Part shown: one piece after another, positions 25,280 to 32,757 of the stretch
Numbering within the stretch: position 1 is the first letter of the stretch
How the letters are laid out: every line of letters starts with the position of its first letter
DNA from: Streptomyces sparsogenes
GTDB taxonomy: Bacteria; Actinomycetota; Actinomycetes; Streptomycetales; Streptomycetaceae
Length of the DNA stretch: 58,156 nucleotides
Assembly (NCBI RefSeq): GCF_001704635.1
Contig: NZ_MAXF01000141.1
Coordinates: 1-58,156, forward strand
Direction of reading: 5' to 3'
Made by a program: the position numbers and the translations under genes
Notes under the pieces: model-generated
Told to the model about the DNA's origin: nothing
What the model saw: only the letters and a program-made list of their open reading frames with translations
The model's database searches: none

Positions 25280-26868
25280 CTTCCGTCACGCGACCGCCCT
25301 CCTCCGCCCCGGCCCCGGCTGGCCTGACGGTTATTCAGGTCTCGGTGTCCGATCCGCGCGTACGACCGCTGCTGCGCGAACTGGGCCACGAGTACTCGAC
25401 CCGCTACGGCAAGGACGCCCACGCCGAGCTCGCCCGCTACCCCGACGAGGAGTTCACCACGCCGCGCGGCGGGGTGCTGCTGCTGTTGCTGGAGGACGGG
25501 GAGCCCGTCGCAGGCGGGGCGTTCCGCCGGTACGACGGGACCACGGCCGAGCTGAAGCGCATCTGGACGCACTCCGCGCACCGGCGGCGCGGCCTCGCCC
25601 GCCGGGTGGTGGCCGAGCTGGAACGCGAGGCGGCCGCCCGGGGCTACCGGCGGATCTACCTGACCACCGGGCCGCGCCAGCCCGAGGCCCGCGGGCTGTA
25701 CCTGGCCACCGGCTACACACCGCTGTTCGACACGGAGGCCGACCCGGAGACCATCGGCCCGCTCCCCTTCGAGAAGCACCTCACCGCCGCGGCCGCGGCC
25801 GACCGGGGCCGCCCCGACGCCATCGAGGCCGACGCCATCCCGCCCGACGCCATCCCGATCGACGCCATCGAGGCCGACCGGGCCCGCCCCGACCACGCTC
25901 GCCCCGACCACGCTCGCCCCGACCATGACGAGCTGGCCTCGCTGAAGGTCGTGCCCACCCGCCACTACGCCCGCTGGGCCGCCGCGCTCGCCGTCCTCGT
26001 CGTCAGCGTCCAGTTCCTCCACGGGCTGGTCACCAACCCCGTCTGGCAGTGGCGGGTCTTCGGCGAGTACGTGCTGTCCGAGACCATCGTCACCGCCGTG
26101 GGGGTGACGTTGCAGCTCACCGTCTATTCGATGCTGCTCGGCTTCGCCCTCGGCACCGTGCTGGCGTTCATGCGGCTGTCGGCCAGCCCCGTGCTGCGGA
26201 CGGTGGCCTGGACCTATGTGTGGATCTTCCGGTCCATCCCGATGATCGTCCAGCTGGTGTTCTGGTTCAATCTGGGCGCCCTCTACCGGGAGTTGGGCAT
26301 CGGCATCCCCTTCGGCCCGGTGTTCTGGTCCGTCAGCAGCAACGACCTGATCGGGACCATCGGCGCGGCCCTCATCGGCCTGTCGCTCCACCAGGCGGCC
26401 TACTGCGCGGAGATCGTCCGCGGCGGTGTCCTCTCGGTCGACCAGGGCCAGCTCGAGGCCGCGGCGGCCCTCGGGATCCCCAGGCTGCGGCAGATCCGGC
26501 GGATCGTGCTGCCCCAGGCCATGCGGGCCATCCTGCCCACGGCGGGCAGCGAGATCATCAGCCTCCTCAAGGGCACCTCGGTGGTGTACGTGATGGCCAT
26601 CGGCGAGCTCTTCTACCAGGTCAAGGTCATCTACGGGCGCAACGGCATGGTGATCCCGCTGCTGATGGTCGCCACCGCCTGGTACGTGTTCCTGACCTCC
26701 GTGCTCTCGGTGGCGCAGTACTACGTCGAGCGCCACTACGCCCGGGGCGCCGAGCGCACCCCGCCCCCCACGCCGCTGGAGCGCGCCCGGCGCTTCCTGG
26801 CCGGCCTGCGGGCCGCCGCCGCACAGCGCCGCCGCCCGGCCGCACCCCTGGGAGGCGGTCATGGGTGA
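25276..26868 (+). CDS. GNAT acetyltransferase fused to amino-acid ABC transporter permease
   Basis: A 530-residue fusion. Residues 15-165 are a GNAT N-acetyltransferase (GEPVAGGAFRRYDGTTAELK, the acetyl-CoA loop RRRGLARRVVAELE, and ATGYTPLFDTE). Residues 176-220 are a linker of nine pentapeptides, each starting with Asp, encoded by a 15-nt minisatellite. From about 222 (SLKVVPTRHYARW) it is a HisM/GlnP-type permease with about five membrane segments and the EAA loop EAAAALGIPRLRQIRRIVLP. The normal permease start appears intact after the linker, so two once-separate genes seem joined in frame. With the downstream ATPase and lipoprotein it forms a polar amino-acid importer; the Cys leader suggests cystine or a related sulfur compound. 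Confidence 0.85.
   Translation: MTSVTRPPSSAPAPAGLTVIQVSVSDPRVRPLLRELGHEYSTRYGKDAHAELARYPDEEFTTPRGGVLLLLLEDGEPVAGGAFRRYDGTTAELKRIWTHSAHRRRGLARRVVAELEREAAARGYRRIYLTTGPRQPEARGLYLATGYTPLFDTEADPETIGPLPFEKHLTAAAAADRGRPDAIEADAIPPDAIPIDAIEADRARPDHARPDHARPDHDELASLKVVPTRHYARWAAALAVLVVSVQFLHGLVTNPVWQWRVFGEYVLSETIVTAVGVTLQLTVYSMLLGFALGTVLAFMRLSASPVLRTVAWTYVWIFRSIPMIVQLVFWFNLGALYRELGIGIPFGPVFWSVSSNDLIGTIGAALIGLSLHQAAYCAEIVRGGVLSVDQGQLEAAAALGIPRLRQIRRIVLPQAMRAILPTAGSEIISLLKGTSVVYVMAIGELFYQVKVIYGRNGMVIPLLMVATAWYVFLTSVLSVAQYYVERHYARGAERTPPPTPLERARRFLAGLRAAAAQRRRPAAPLGGGHG
25801..25935 (+). repeat. 15-nt minisatellite, nine units, at fusion junction
   Basis: Nine consecutive 15-nt units, each starting GAC, fill 25801-25935 without interruption. 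They encode DRGRP, DAIEA, DAIPP, DAIPI, DAIEA, DRARP, DHARP, DHARP and DHDEL. Two units (25891-25905 and 25906-25920) are identical, and two others (25816-25830 and 25861-25875) are identical to each other. The array lies exactly between the GNAT and permease domains. Confidence 0.95.
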
Positions 26869-27625
26869 GGTGATGGTGGAGGTGCGCGGGGTCCACAAGA
26901 GCTTCGGGCCGCTGGAGGTGCTGCGCGGCGTGGACCTCCGGGTGCGCGCCGGCGAGGTGACCGTGATCCTCGGCCCCTCCGGCTCCGGGAAGTCCACCCT
27001 GCTGCGCACCATCAACCACCTGGAGAAGGTGAACCGCGGCTGGATCAGCATCGACGGCGAGCTGATCGGCTACCGCAGGTCCGGGAACAGGCTGCACGAG
27101 CTGAGGGAGCGGGAGGTCCTGCGGCAGCGCACCCACATCGGCTTCGTCTTCCAGGACTTCAACCTCTTCCCGCACCTCACCGTGGAGGAGAACCTCGTCG
27201 AGGCCCCGGTCTCGGCGCTGCGCCGCCCGCGCAGGGAGGCCGTGGCGAGTGCCGCGCGGCTGCTGGAGCGGGTCGGCCTCGCCGACAAGGCGGGCGCCTA
27301 TCCCCGGCAGCTGTCCGGCGGGCAGCAGCAGCGCGTGGCCATCGCCCGCGCGCTGGCCCTGGAGCCCAAGGTGCTGCTGTTCGACGAGCCCACCTCGGCA
27401 CTCGACCCGGAACTGGTCGGTGAGGTCCTGGACGTGATCAAGGATCTGGCGCGGACCGGTACGACCATGATCATCGTGACCCACGAGATCGGCTTCGCCC
27501 GCGAGGTCGCCGACACGGTGGTGTTCATGGACGGGGGCGTCGTCGTGGAGCAGGGACCGCCCGCGACCGTCCTCGACGCCCCGCGCCACGAGCGCACCCG
27601 CGCCTTCCTCTCCAAGGTCCTGTGA
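26861..27625 (+). CDS. Amino-acid ABC transporter ATP-binding protein
   Basis: A 254-residue ATPase of the GlnQ/HisP family. It shows Walker A GPSGSGKST, the Q-loop FVFQDFNLFPHLTVEENL, the signature LSGGQQQRVAIARAL and Walker B VLLFDEPTSALDPELVGEVL with the His switch in IIVTHEIGFA. The ATG at 26861 has GGGAGG upstream and overlaps the permease 3' end by 8 nt; its stop is followed within 60 nt by the binding lipoprotein, so all three transporter genes form one operon. It drives import through the fused permease. Confidence 0.95.
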   Translation: MGEVMVEVRGVHKSFGPLEVLRGVDLRVRAGEVTVILGPSGSGKSTLLRTINHLEKVNRGWISIDGELIGYRRSGNRLHELREREVLRQRTHIGFVFQDFNLFPHLTVEENLVEAPVSALRRPRREAVASAARLLERVGLADKAGAYPRQLSGGQQQRVAIARALALEPKVLLFDEPTSALDPELVGEVLDVIKDLARTGTTMIIVTHEIGFAREVADTVVFMDGGVVVEQGPPATVLDAPRHERTRAFLSKVL

Positions 27626-27678
27626 CGGCCTCCCTCCCCGCGGCCGCCCCCGTTTCCCCCGAAGCAAGGAGAACCACC

Positions 27679-28680
27679 GTGTCAGCCAGCCTCACCCGCC
27701 TCACCCGCCTCACCCGCCGCTCCGCCGCGGCCGCCCTCCCGCTCGCCGCGGCCCTCGTCCTCACCGCCTGCGGCAACCCCTCGGACGGCGGCACGGCCGA
27801 GGTCAAGGCCGGGAACGGCACCCGTACGAAGATCAACCTGAGCGCGGACCAGAAGCGCGTCACCACCCCCAAGGTGGACTCCATCGCCGCGCAGGTGCCC
27901 GCCGGGATACGCAAGAGAGGCACCCTGGAGATCGTCGACTCCTCCGACTCCTCGGCGCCGCTGACCTTCTACGCCACCGACAACAAGACCGTCATCGGCG
28001 TGGAGCCCGACCTCGCCTACCTGGTGGCCGATGTGCTGGGCCTCAAGCCGCACCTCAACACGGTCTCCTGGGAGAACATCTTCGTCGGCCTGGACAGCGG
28101 CAAGTACGACGTCGGCTTCAGCAACATCACCGACACCGAGGAACGCAAGGAGAAGTACGACTTCGCCAGCTACCGCAAGGACGACCTGGCCTTCGAGGCG
28201 AAGAAGGGCAGCGGTCTGAAGGTGACCGGCCCCGAGGACGTGTCGGGGAAGACCGTCGCCGTGGACACCGGCACCAACCAGGAGAAGCTGCTGGTCGAGT
28301 GGAGCAAGGAGAACGTGAAGGCCGGCCGCGAGCCGGTGAAGATTAAGTACTACCAGAACCAGAGCGACACCTACCTCGCGCTCGCCTCCGGCCGGATCGA
28401 CCTCTTCCTGGGCCCCAACCCGACCGCCGCCTACCATGTGGCCTCCGCCGGTCAGACCGAGGTCGTCGGCACGTACTCCGGCGCCGGCGAAACCCTCCAG
28501 GGCCTCATCGCGGCCACCACCAAGAAGGACAACGGACTGGTCAAGGCGGTGAACTCGGCGCTCAACGAGATCATCGACAACGGCAGTTACGCGAAGGTGC
28601 TGAAGCGCTGGGGCCTGTCGGGCGAGGCGATCGAGAAGTCGGAGATCAACCCGCCGGGCCTGCCCAAGACCAACAAGTGA
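27679..28680 (+). CDS. Amino-acid ABC transporter substrate-binding lipoprotein
   Basis: A 333-residue SBP_bac_3 family lipoprotein. The signal has a basic start (RLTRLTRRS), a hydrophobic stretch and the lipobox LTAC, then a linker and the binding fold: GIRKRGTLEIVDSSDSSAPL, TVIGVEPDLAYLVADVLGL, GKYDVGFSNITDTEERKEKY and GKTVAVDTGTNQEKLL. It captures the ligand outside the membrane for the GNAT-permease and ATPase. I chose the GTG at 27679 because AAGGAG lies 8 nt upstream; a start at 27622 would add residues before the signal. No Arg/Asp pair diagnostic of a given amino acid can be read by eye. A strong hairpin follows the stop. Confidence 0.9.
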   Translation: MSASLTRLTRLTRRSAAAALPLAAALVLTACGNPSDGGTAEVKAGNGTRTKINLSADQKRVTTPKVDSIAAQVPAGIRKRGTLEIVDSSDSSAPLTFYATDNKTVIGVEPDLAYLVADVLGLKPHLNTVSWENIFVGLDSGKYDVGFSNITDTEERKEKYDFASYRKDDLAFEAKKGSGLKVTGPEDVSGKTVAVDTGTNQEKLLVEWSKENVKAGREPVKIKYYQNQSDTYLALASGRIDLFLGPNPTAAYHVASAGQTEVVGTYSGAGETLQGLIAATTKKDNGLVKAVNSALNEIIDNGSYAKVLKRWGLSGEAIEKSEINPPGLPKTNK

Positions 28681-28688
28681 TGCGATCC

Positions 28689-28719
28689 GGGGCGCGAGGG
28701 CGCACGGCTCTCGCGCCCC
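28689..28719 (+). terminator. Hairpin terminator of transporter operon
   Basis: GGGGCGCGAG (28689-28698) and CTCGCGCCCC (28710-28719) form a perfect 10-bp stem with an 11-nt loop, 8 nt after the lipoprotein stop. No long T-run follows, which is usual in Streptomyces. Confidence 0.75.
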
Positions 28720-28832
28720 ACCTCGATTTGGCACCGGTCAGTTACAGAACGGCTATCCCAGGCACACTGTTGTGTACAAGGATTTGGGGGTGTCGCCACC
28801 GATCTGATTTCACGGAATGTACGGGGGATTCC

Positions 28833-29453
28833 ATGCACCGTTCCATCGCTGCCGCCGCGGCGGTCGTCGCACTCACCGCCACTCTCACCGCTTGTCATGG
28901 GTCGGACGGGGACGGCGACAAGGCCGGGACGACAAAGAAGGGCACCCACTCCAGCGCCGCCGCCGAACCCGGCGGTGAGAAGTCGCCGGAGGCCGCGCCC
29001 AGCCAGGCGAGCTCGACGACCGGCAAGCTCGGCGACACCCTCTCGCTCGTAGGAATCGTGGGCCTGGGTGAAACGACCGCCCCCACGGCCGAGGTCACGC
29101 TGAACAAGTTCGTGGACAACGCGAAGGCCCAAGGCCCCTACTTCGATCCCGCCAACGGAAACCGCCTGGTCGCAGCGGAGTTCACGATCGTGAACACTGG
29201 CACGGTCACCTACAGCGACGCCCCGTACACCCCCCCGACGGTCGTCGACACGACAGGAACGGCGCACAACGGCAAACCCGGGGATCCCACCGTCGGCGAG
29301 TCCCTGAGCATCACGATGACTCTCTCGCCGGGGGAACGGGCCACCGGCTGGGTGATCTTCGACGTGCCGAAGAGCGCGAAGATCGCGAGCGTGACGTGGC
29401 AGATGGACCGCACAGGGCTCGACGCGGAACGCATCGGGACGTGGACCCTCTAG
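28833..29453 (+). CDS. DUF4352-domain lipoprotein
   Basis: A 206-residue secreted lipoprotein. The signal peptide ends in the lipobox LTAC (Cys near residue 21), followed by a Ser/Gly/Ala/Lys-rich linker to about 65. The C-terminal part is a DUF4352 immunoglobulin-like domain (EVTLNKFVDNAKAQGPYFDP, NRLVAAEFTIVNTGTVTYSD, LSPGERATGWVIFDVPKSAK). Such domains are found as cell-surface modules without known enzymatic function. The ATG at 28833 has GGGGGA 4 nt upstream. The codon use is less G+C-biased than in its neighbours (ACG, AAC, TCG mixed with AT-ending codons). It is a single gene bounded by two hairpins. Confidence 0.85.
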   Translation: MHRSIAAAAAVVALTATLTACHGSDGDGDKAGTTKKGTHSSAAAEPGGEKSPEAAPSQASSTTGKLGDTLSLVGIVGLGETTAPTAEVTLNKFVDNAKAQGPYFDPANGNRLVAAEFTIVNTGTVTYSDAPYTPPTVVDTTGTAHNGKPGDPTVGESLSITMTLSPGERATGWVIFDVPKSAKIASVTWQMDRTGLDAERIGTWTL

Positions 29454-29475
29454 GGGCACGGCCCGCCGTGATCCG

Positions 29476-29511
29476 CCCAAGGGCCGGGTGAGGCCGCGAG
29501 CCGCCCTTGGG
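29476..29511 (+). terminator. Probable terminator of DUF4352 gene
   Basis: CCCAAGGGC (29476-29484) and GCCCTTGGG (29503-29511) form a perfect 9-bp stem around an 18-nt loop, 22 nt after the lipoprotein stop. Confidence 0.55.
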
Positions 29512-29543
29512 GTGGCCTGCCGTGGGTGCGGATACTGGGCGGT

Positions 29544-30176
29544 ATGCGTATCGAATTCGAGCCCGAGGCCGTAGGCCGCACTCCCTTCTACAAGCTGCTG
29601 ACCTCGGTGGTCGTGCCCCGGCCGATCGCCTGGGTGTCCACCCTCTCGGCGGCCGGGACCTGCAATCTGGCGCCGCACTCCTTCTTCACCATCGCCTGCG
29701 TGTCCCCGCCGATCGTGCAGTTCACCTCCGTGGGGCGGAAGGACTCGCTGCGCAATGTGGAGGAGACCGGCGAGTTCGTGGTCAACTTCGCGCCCGAGCA
29801 GCTCTTCGAGCAGATCAACGAGACCGCTACGGACTTCCCCCGCGACATGGGGGAGTTCGAGGCGGTGGGCATCGCCCGGGAGCCCAGCCTGCGGGTGAAG
29901 CCGCCGCGGGTGGCGGCGTCGCCGGTGGCGCTGGAGTGCGAGCTGCACAGCACGGTGCGGCTGGGGGACTCCACCGTGGTGTTCGGCCGGGTGGTGCACG
30001 CCGTGGTCGACGAGCAGGTCATGGACGACGGGCACCCCGAGGTGACCAGGCTGCGCCCGCTGGCGCGGCTGGGCAAGGACGAGTGGGGGACGCTCGGGGA
30101 GGTGTGGGAGCGGTCCCGGATCCGGTACGCGGACTGGGAGGGCGGCGCGGGCGGCGGCGCGCGGAGTGGTTCGTAG
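29544..30176 (+). CDS. Flavin reductase family protein (FMN-binding split barrel)
   Basis: A 210-residue protein of the flavin reductase-like split-barrel family (SnaC/HpaC relatives). Features are TPFYKLLTSVVVPRPIAWVS, SAAGTCNLAPHSFFTIACVS, PPIVQFTSVGRKDSLRNVEE, TGEFVVNFAPEQLFEQI and a C-terminal RLRPLARLGKDEWGTLGE. Members bind FMN and reduce it with NAD(P)H or act as FMN-binding proteins. I chose the ATG at 29544 (GGGCGG upstream) over a GTG at 29526. The following HAD gene overlaps or nearly abuts it, so the two are probably one transcription unit. Confidence 0.88.
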   Translation: MRIEFEPEAVGRTPFYKLLTSVVVPRPIAWVSTLSAAGTCNLAPHSFFTIACVSPPIVQFTSVGRKDSLRNVEETGEFVVNFAPEQLFEQINETATDFPRDMGEFEAVGIAREPSLRVKPPRVAASPVALECELHSTVRLGDSTVVFGRVVHAVVDEQVMDDGHPEVTRLRPLARLGKDEWGTLGEVWERSRIRYADWEGGAGGGARSGS

Positions 30177-30846
30177 CCCGGTGCCCGCGGCGATCGTCTT
30201 CGACGTCGGTTCGACCCTGGTGCGCGAGGACCGGTACTGGGCGTCGTGGGCCGACTGGCTCGGCGTCCCCCGGCATACGCTGTCCGCGCTGGTCGGGGCG
30301 GTGGTCGCGGAGGGGCGGGACGACGCGGAGGCGATCCGGCTCGCCCGGCCGGGGGTGGACGTGCGGGCCGAGCGGCGGGCGCGGGAGGCGGCCGGGTGCG
30401 GGGAGCGGCTCGAGGAGTCGGATCTGTATCCGGATGTCCGGGAGGCCCTGGGCGCGCTGCGGGCGCTCGGGATGCGCGTGGCCGTGGCCGGGAACCAGTC
30501 GGCGCGCGCGGGCGAGTTGGTGCGCGCGCTGGGCCTGCCGGTGGACGAGGTCGCGACCTCGGGTCAGTGGGGCGTCGCCAAGCCGGATCCCCGGTTCTTC
30601 GCCCATGTCGTGGACCTGGCCCGCGCCGCGCCCCACGAGACCGTCTACGTCGGCGACTACCCGGCCCTCGACATCCGCCCCGCCAAGGCCGCCGGGCTGC
30701 GGGCGGCGCACCTCCGGCGCGGGCCGTGGGGACATCTGTGGGCGCGCACGGCCGACGCGGCCCTGGCGGACTGGCGCGTCGACTCGCTGACCGAGCTGGC
30801 CCGGTTGATGGGGACGGGGACGGGGGCGTCGCGGAGCGTTGGGTAG
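30166..30846 (+). CDS. HAD-family hydrolase-like protein
   Basis: A 226-residue haloacid-dehalogenase-fold protein. Motif I is IVFDVGSTL, with the nucleophile Asp kept but the second Asp replaced by Gly; motif II is MRVAVAGNQSARAG (Asn rather than Ser/Thr context), motif III has VAKPDPRFF with the Lys, and motif IV VYVGDYPALDIRPAKAAG. The missing general-acid Asp suggests it is not a classical phosphatase and may be a dehalogenase-like or altered hydrolase. The start is uncertain: GTG 30166 overlaps the flavin-reductase stop, while GTG 30181 lies just after it. It is followed by a long structured gap. Confidence 0.82.
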   Translation: MVRSPVPAAIVFDVGSTLVREDRYWASWADWLGVPRHTLSALVGAVVAEGRDDAEAIRLARPGVDVRAERRAREAAGCGERLEESDLYPDVREALGALRALGMRVAVAGNQSARAGELVRALGLPVDEVATSGQWGVAKPDPRFFAHVVDLARAAPHETVYVGDYPALDIRPAKAAGLRAAHLRRGPWGHLWARTADAALADWRVDSLTELARLMGTGTGASRSVG

Positions 30847-30858
30847 AGCTCGCACGGA

Positions 30859-30884
30859 GTGTGATCCATTCACACCCCGTGTGA
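30859..30884. promoter_or_regulatory. Three alternating half-sites GTGTGA/TCACAC
   Basis: GTGTGA (30859-30864), TCACAC (30870-30875) and GTGTGA (30879-30884) give two overlapping perfect inverted repeats with 5- and 3-nt spacers. They begin 13 nt after the HAD stop. They could be a protein-binding site of the TGTGA/TCACA kind or alternative RNA hairpins; sequence alone does not decide. Confidence 0.4.
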
Positions 30885-30895
30885 TCAGAGTGCAT

Positions 30896-31257
30896 GCATA
30901 TATCTACCGCACACCCTCCCGCGCCGCGCGACGCGGTGGTTGAGTCTTCGTACAGCCCGTCCAGGTGCGCCAGACCTGGGCGAAGGGGCCGCCGGACTCC
31001 TCCCTCCTCGGCCGGCGGCCCACCTCCTCCTTGATCGTTTTAATCGCTCGGCGGCGGCCACGCGGGCGGCTAGAGTAGGCGCCGCGCCTCCCGGTGCGCA
31101 GGCCGGCGGTTACTTCTTTCTGGCAGAAACGCGTTCGCGCGTACGGGGATCGAACCCCGTAGGACCGCTACCGCTCCGATCTCGGGAGGCGTGCCCTCCG
31201 GGCCGGCGGATCCAGGGCCCGGAGTCAGGGGGCCCGGTTCCGGTTGTAGATATATGC
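30896..31257. repeat. 12-bp inverted repeat flanking a 338-nt spacer
   Basis: GCATATATCTAC (30896-30907) is the exact reverse complement of GTAGATATATGC (31246-31257). Both arms are AT-rich in a very GC-rich background, which makes chance pairing less likely. They bracket most of the non-coding gap between the HAD gene and the small gene at 31395. Confidence 0.7.
30961..31161. other. Structured non-coding gap, candidate ncRNA
   Basis: No credible gene is seen between 30847 and 31394. Perfect hairpins are present: CCAGGT/ACCTGG (30961-30979), GGGCCGCCGG/CCGGCGGCCC (30986-31021, 16-nt loop), and TACGGGG/CCCCGTA (31142-31161). The last, read on the minus strand, contains GGTTCGATCC like a tRNA T-arm, but the rest of a tRNA is absent. 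A TAGAGT element at 31070-31075 could be a -10. A small structured RNA is possible but unproven. Confidence 0.35.
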
Positions 31258-31394
31258 GACGTGTACCGCCCGAATCGGGTACTTCGCCGCCCGTCCCGTG
31301 TCACACTGGTCGTGCCCCTCGCTGCTCCCCCGTCGGCGAGGGGCATTCGCGTTCAAGCGCGGAATTCGGGACGGAACGGCCGCCGCCCCCGGGC

Positions 31395-31577
31395 TTACGC
31401 GGTCTCGGGCAGCCGGCCCCGCTGGGCCTCGGCCCATACGGCGAGCAGCCGTGTGTACTCCCGCCGCTCCGCCGGCCAGAGGGGACGCCCGATCCGCGCC
31501 GCCATGAACCGCCGGATCGCCTCATTCGCCGCGTCGGCGGCGCGCGGCGACTCCAGGGGTATGGGCATCTCGGGCAT
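31395..31577 (-). CDS. Small conserved hypothetical protein, 60 residues
   Basis: A 60-residue polypeptide (MPEMPIPLESPRAADAANEA, then IRRFMAARIGRPLWPAERRE and a helical end YTRLLAVWAEAQ). It is Ala/Arg-rich and predicted mainly helical, with no signal or membrane segment. I recall similar small proteins in streptomycetes but no function. The ATG at 31577 lies 7 nt after TAGTCT on the minus strand, so the message may be leaderless; there is no purine-rich ribosome site. It lies downstream of uppP on the same strand but beyond a strong terminator, so it is probably independently transcribed. Confidence 0.6.
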   Translation of the reverse strand: MPEMPIPLESPRAADAANEAIRRFMAARIGRPLWPAERREYTRLLAVWAEAQRGRLPETA

Positions 31578-31626
31578 AAGAACAAGACTACGGGCGGCTG
31601 GGGACAAGGCGGGCCCATGCCGCGCG

Positions 31627-31653
31627 TGGCCCTCACCACAGCGGTGAGGGCCA
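31627..31653 (-). terminator. Terminator of uppP
   Basis: TGGCCCTCACC (31627-31637), loop ACAGC, GGTGAGGGCCA (31643-31653) give a perfect 11-bp stem. It lies about 80 nt beyond the uppP stop on the minus strand and before the small gene, so it should end uppP transcripts. Confidence 0.8.
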
Positions 31654-31733
31654 TGCCCTGTCCTGTCCCACGGGTCCTGCGCGCGGGAGGGGAGTGGGAG
31701 AGTGGGAGACGATCTTGATTGACTGAGCGGCCG

Positions 31734-32606
31734 TCAGCCCGCGGACTCGGCCGCGTGGGCGCTCAGCACACCGAATCCGACGAGGGCGAAGAGCGCCAGG
31801 CCCAGCAGCACGCGGTAGATCACGAAGGGCATGAAGCTCTTCGTGGTGATGAACTTCATGAACCACGCGATGACCGCGTAACCCACGACGAACGCGACAA
31901 CCGTGGCGAAGATGGTCGGACCCCACGCCGTGTGCCCGTCCGAGGCGTCCTTCAGCTCGAAGAGACCGGAGGCCAGCACCGCGGGCACCGCGAGAAGGAA
32001 GGAGTACCGGGCCGCCGCCTCGCGCGTGTAGCCCATCAGCAGACCGCCGCTGATCGTCGCCCCCGAGCGGGACACGCCCGGCACCAGCGCCATCGCCTGG
32101 CAGATGCCGAAGATCAGGCCGTCCTTGACGCCGAGTTCGCGCAGCGTCTTGCGCTGCACGGGCGCGCGGTGCCTGCCGCCGGTCTCGTCGCGCGCGGCCC
32201 GCCGGTCCGCGAAGCCCAGCACGAGACCCATCACCACCAGGGTGGTGGCGATCAGCCGCAGATCGCGGAAGGGACCCTCGATCTGGTCCTTCAGGCTCAC
32301 CCCGAGCACACCGATGGGTATCGAGCCGACGATGACCAGCCACCCCATCTGGGCGTCATGGTTGCCGCGCCACTCCTTGCTGAAGAGGGAGCGGGCCCAA
32401 GCCGAGACGATGTTGGCGATGTCCTTGCGGAAGTAGATCAGCACGGCCAGCTCGGTGCCGATCTGGGTGATGGCGGTGAAGGCGGGGCCGGGGTCGCTCC
32501 AGCCCGCGAAGGCGGCGGTGAGCCGCAGATGGGCGCTGGAGGAGATCGGCAGGAACTCGGTCAGCCCCTGGACCAGTCCGAGAATGAATGATTCGAACCA
32601 CGACAT
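31734..32606 (-). CDS. uppP: Undecaprenyl-diphosphatase
   Basis: A 290-residue polytopic membrane enzyme (BacA/UppP) that removes a phosphate from undecaprenyl diphosphate during lipid-carrier recycling; it is also a bacitracin-resistance determinant. The two family motifs are present: the Glu-rich N-terminal GLVQGLTEFLPISSSAHLRL and PGVSRSGATISGGLLMGYTR, with the catalytic Glu, His and Arg. Eight or so hydrophobic segments follow. The ATG at 32606 is the clear first start. It is followed by a strong terminator. A TVP38-type and a DedA-type membrane protein lie within 8 kb, but on separate transcription units. Confidence 0.95.
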   Translation of the reverse strand: MSWFESFILGLVQGLTEFLPISSSAHLRLTAAFAGWSDPGPAFTAITQIGTELAVLIYFRKDIANIVSAWARSLFSKEWRGNHDAQMGWLVIVGSIPIGVLGVSLKDQIEGPFRDLRLIATTLVVMGLVLGFADRRAARDETGGRHRAPVQRKTLRELGVKDGLIFGICQAMALVPGVSRSGATISGGLLMGYTREAAARYSFLLAVPAVLASGLFELKDASDGHTAWGPTIFATVVAFVVGYAVIAWFMKFITTKSFMPFVIYRVLLGLALFALVGFGVLSAHAAESAG

Positions 32607-32757
32607 CGCGTCTACATATCCAAAGGCTGATCATGCGCTGACCGGCGCAGCGGCGGGTCAGGCGGGGTGGCCGACGGGAAACCGGCCGCTGTGGATCAGC
32701 GCCGGTCGTCGGGCAGCGTACCGTCCCCGGGTAAGAGGGCCACGAGGACCCTGGTCC

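Noticed and set aside
31142..31161. Possible tRNA gene on the minus strand (GGTTCGATCC in a stem)
   Set aside because: The stem is 7 bp with a 6-nt loop instead of 5 bp with 7 nt, and no matching acceptor, D-arm or anticodon arm can be drawn within 80 nt.
30940..31647. A 235-codon open frame in the structured gap
   Set aside because: Composition is that of a random GC-rich frame, no ribosome site precedes it and it contains no recognisable domain.
31191..31718. Open frames opposite the small gene at 31395
   Set aside because: They overlap the better-supported 60-residue gene and the uppP terminator, and have no domain or ribosome site.
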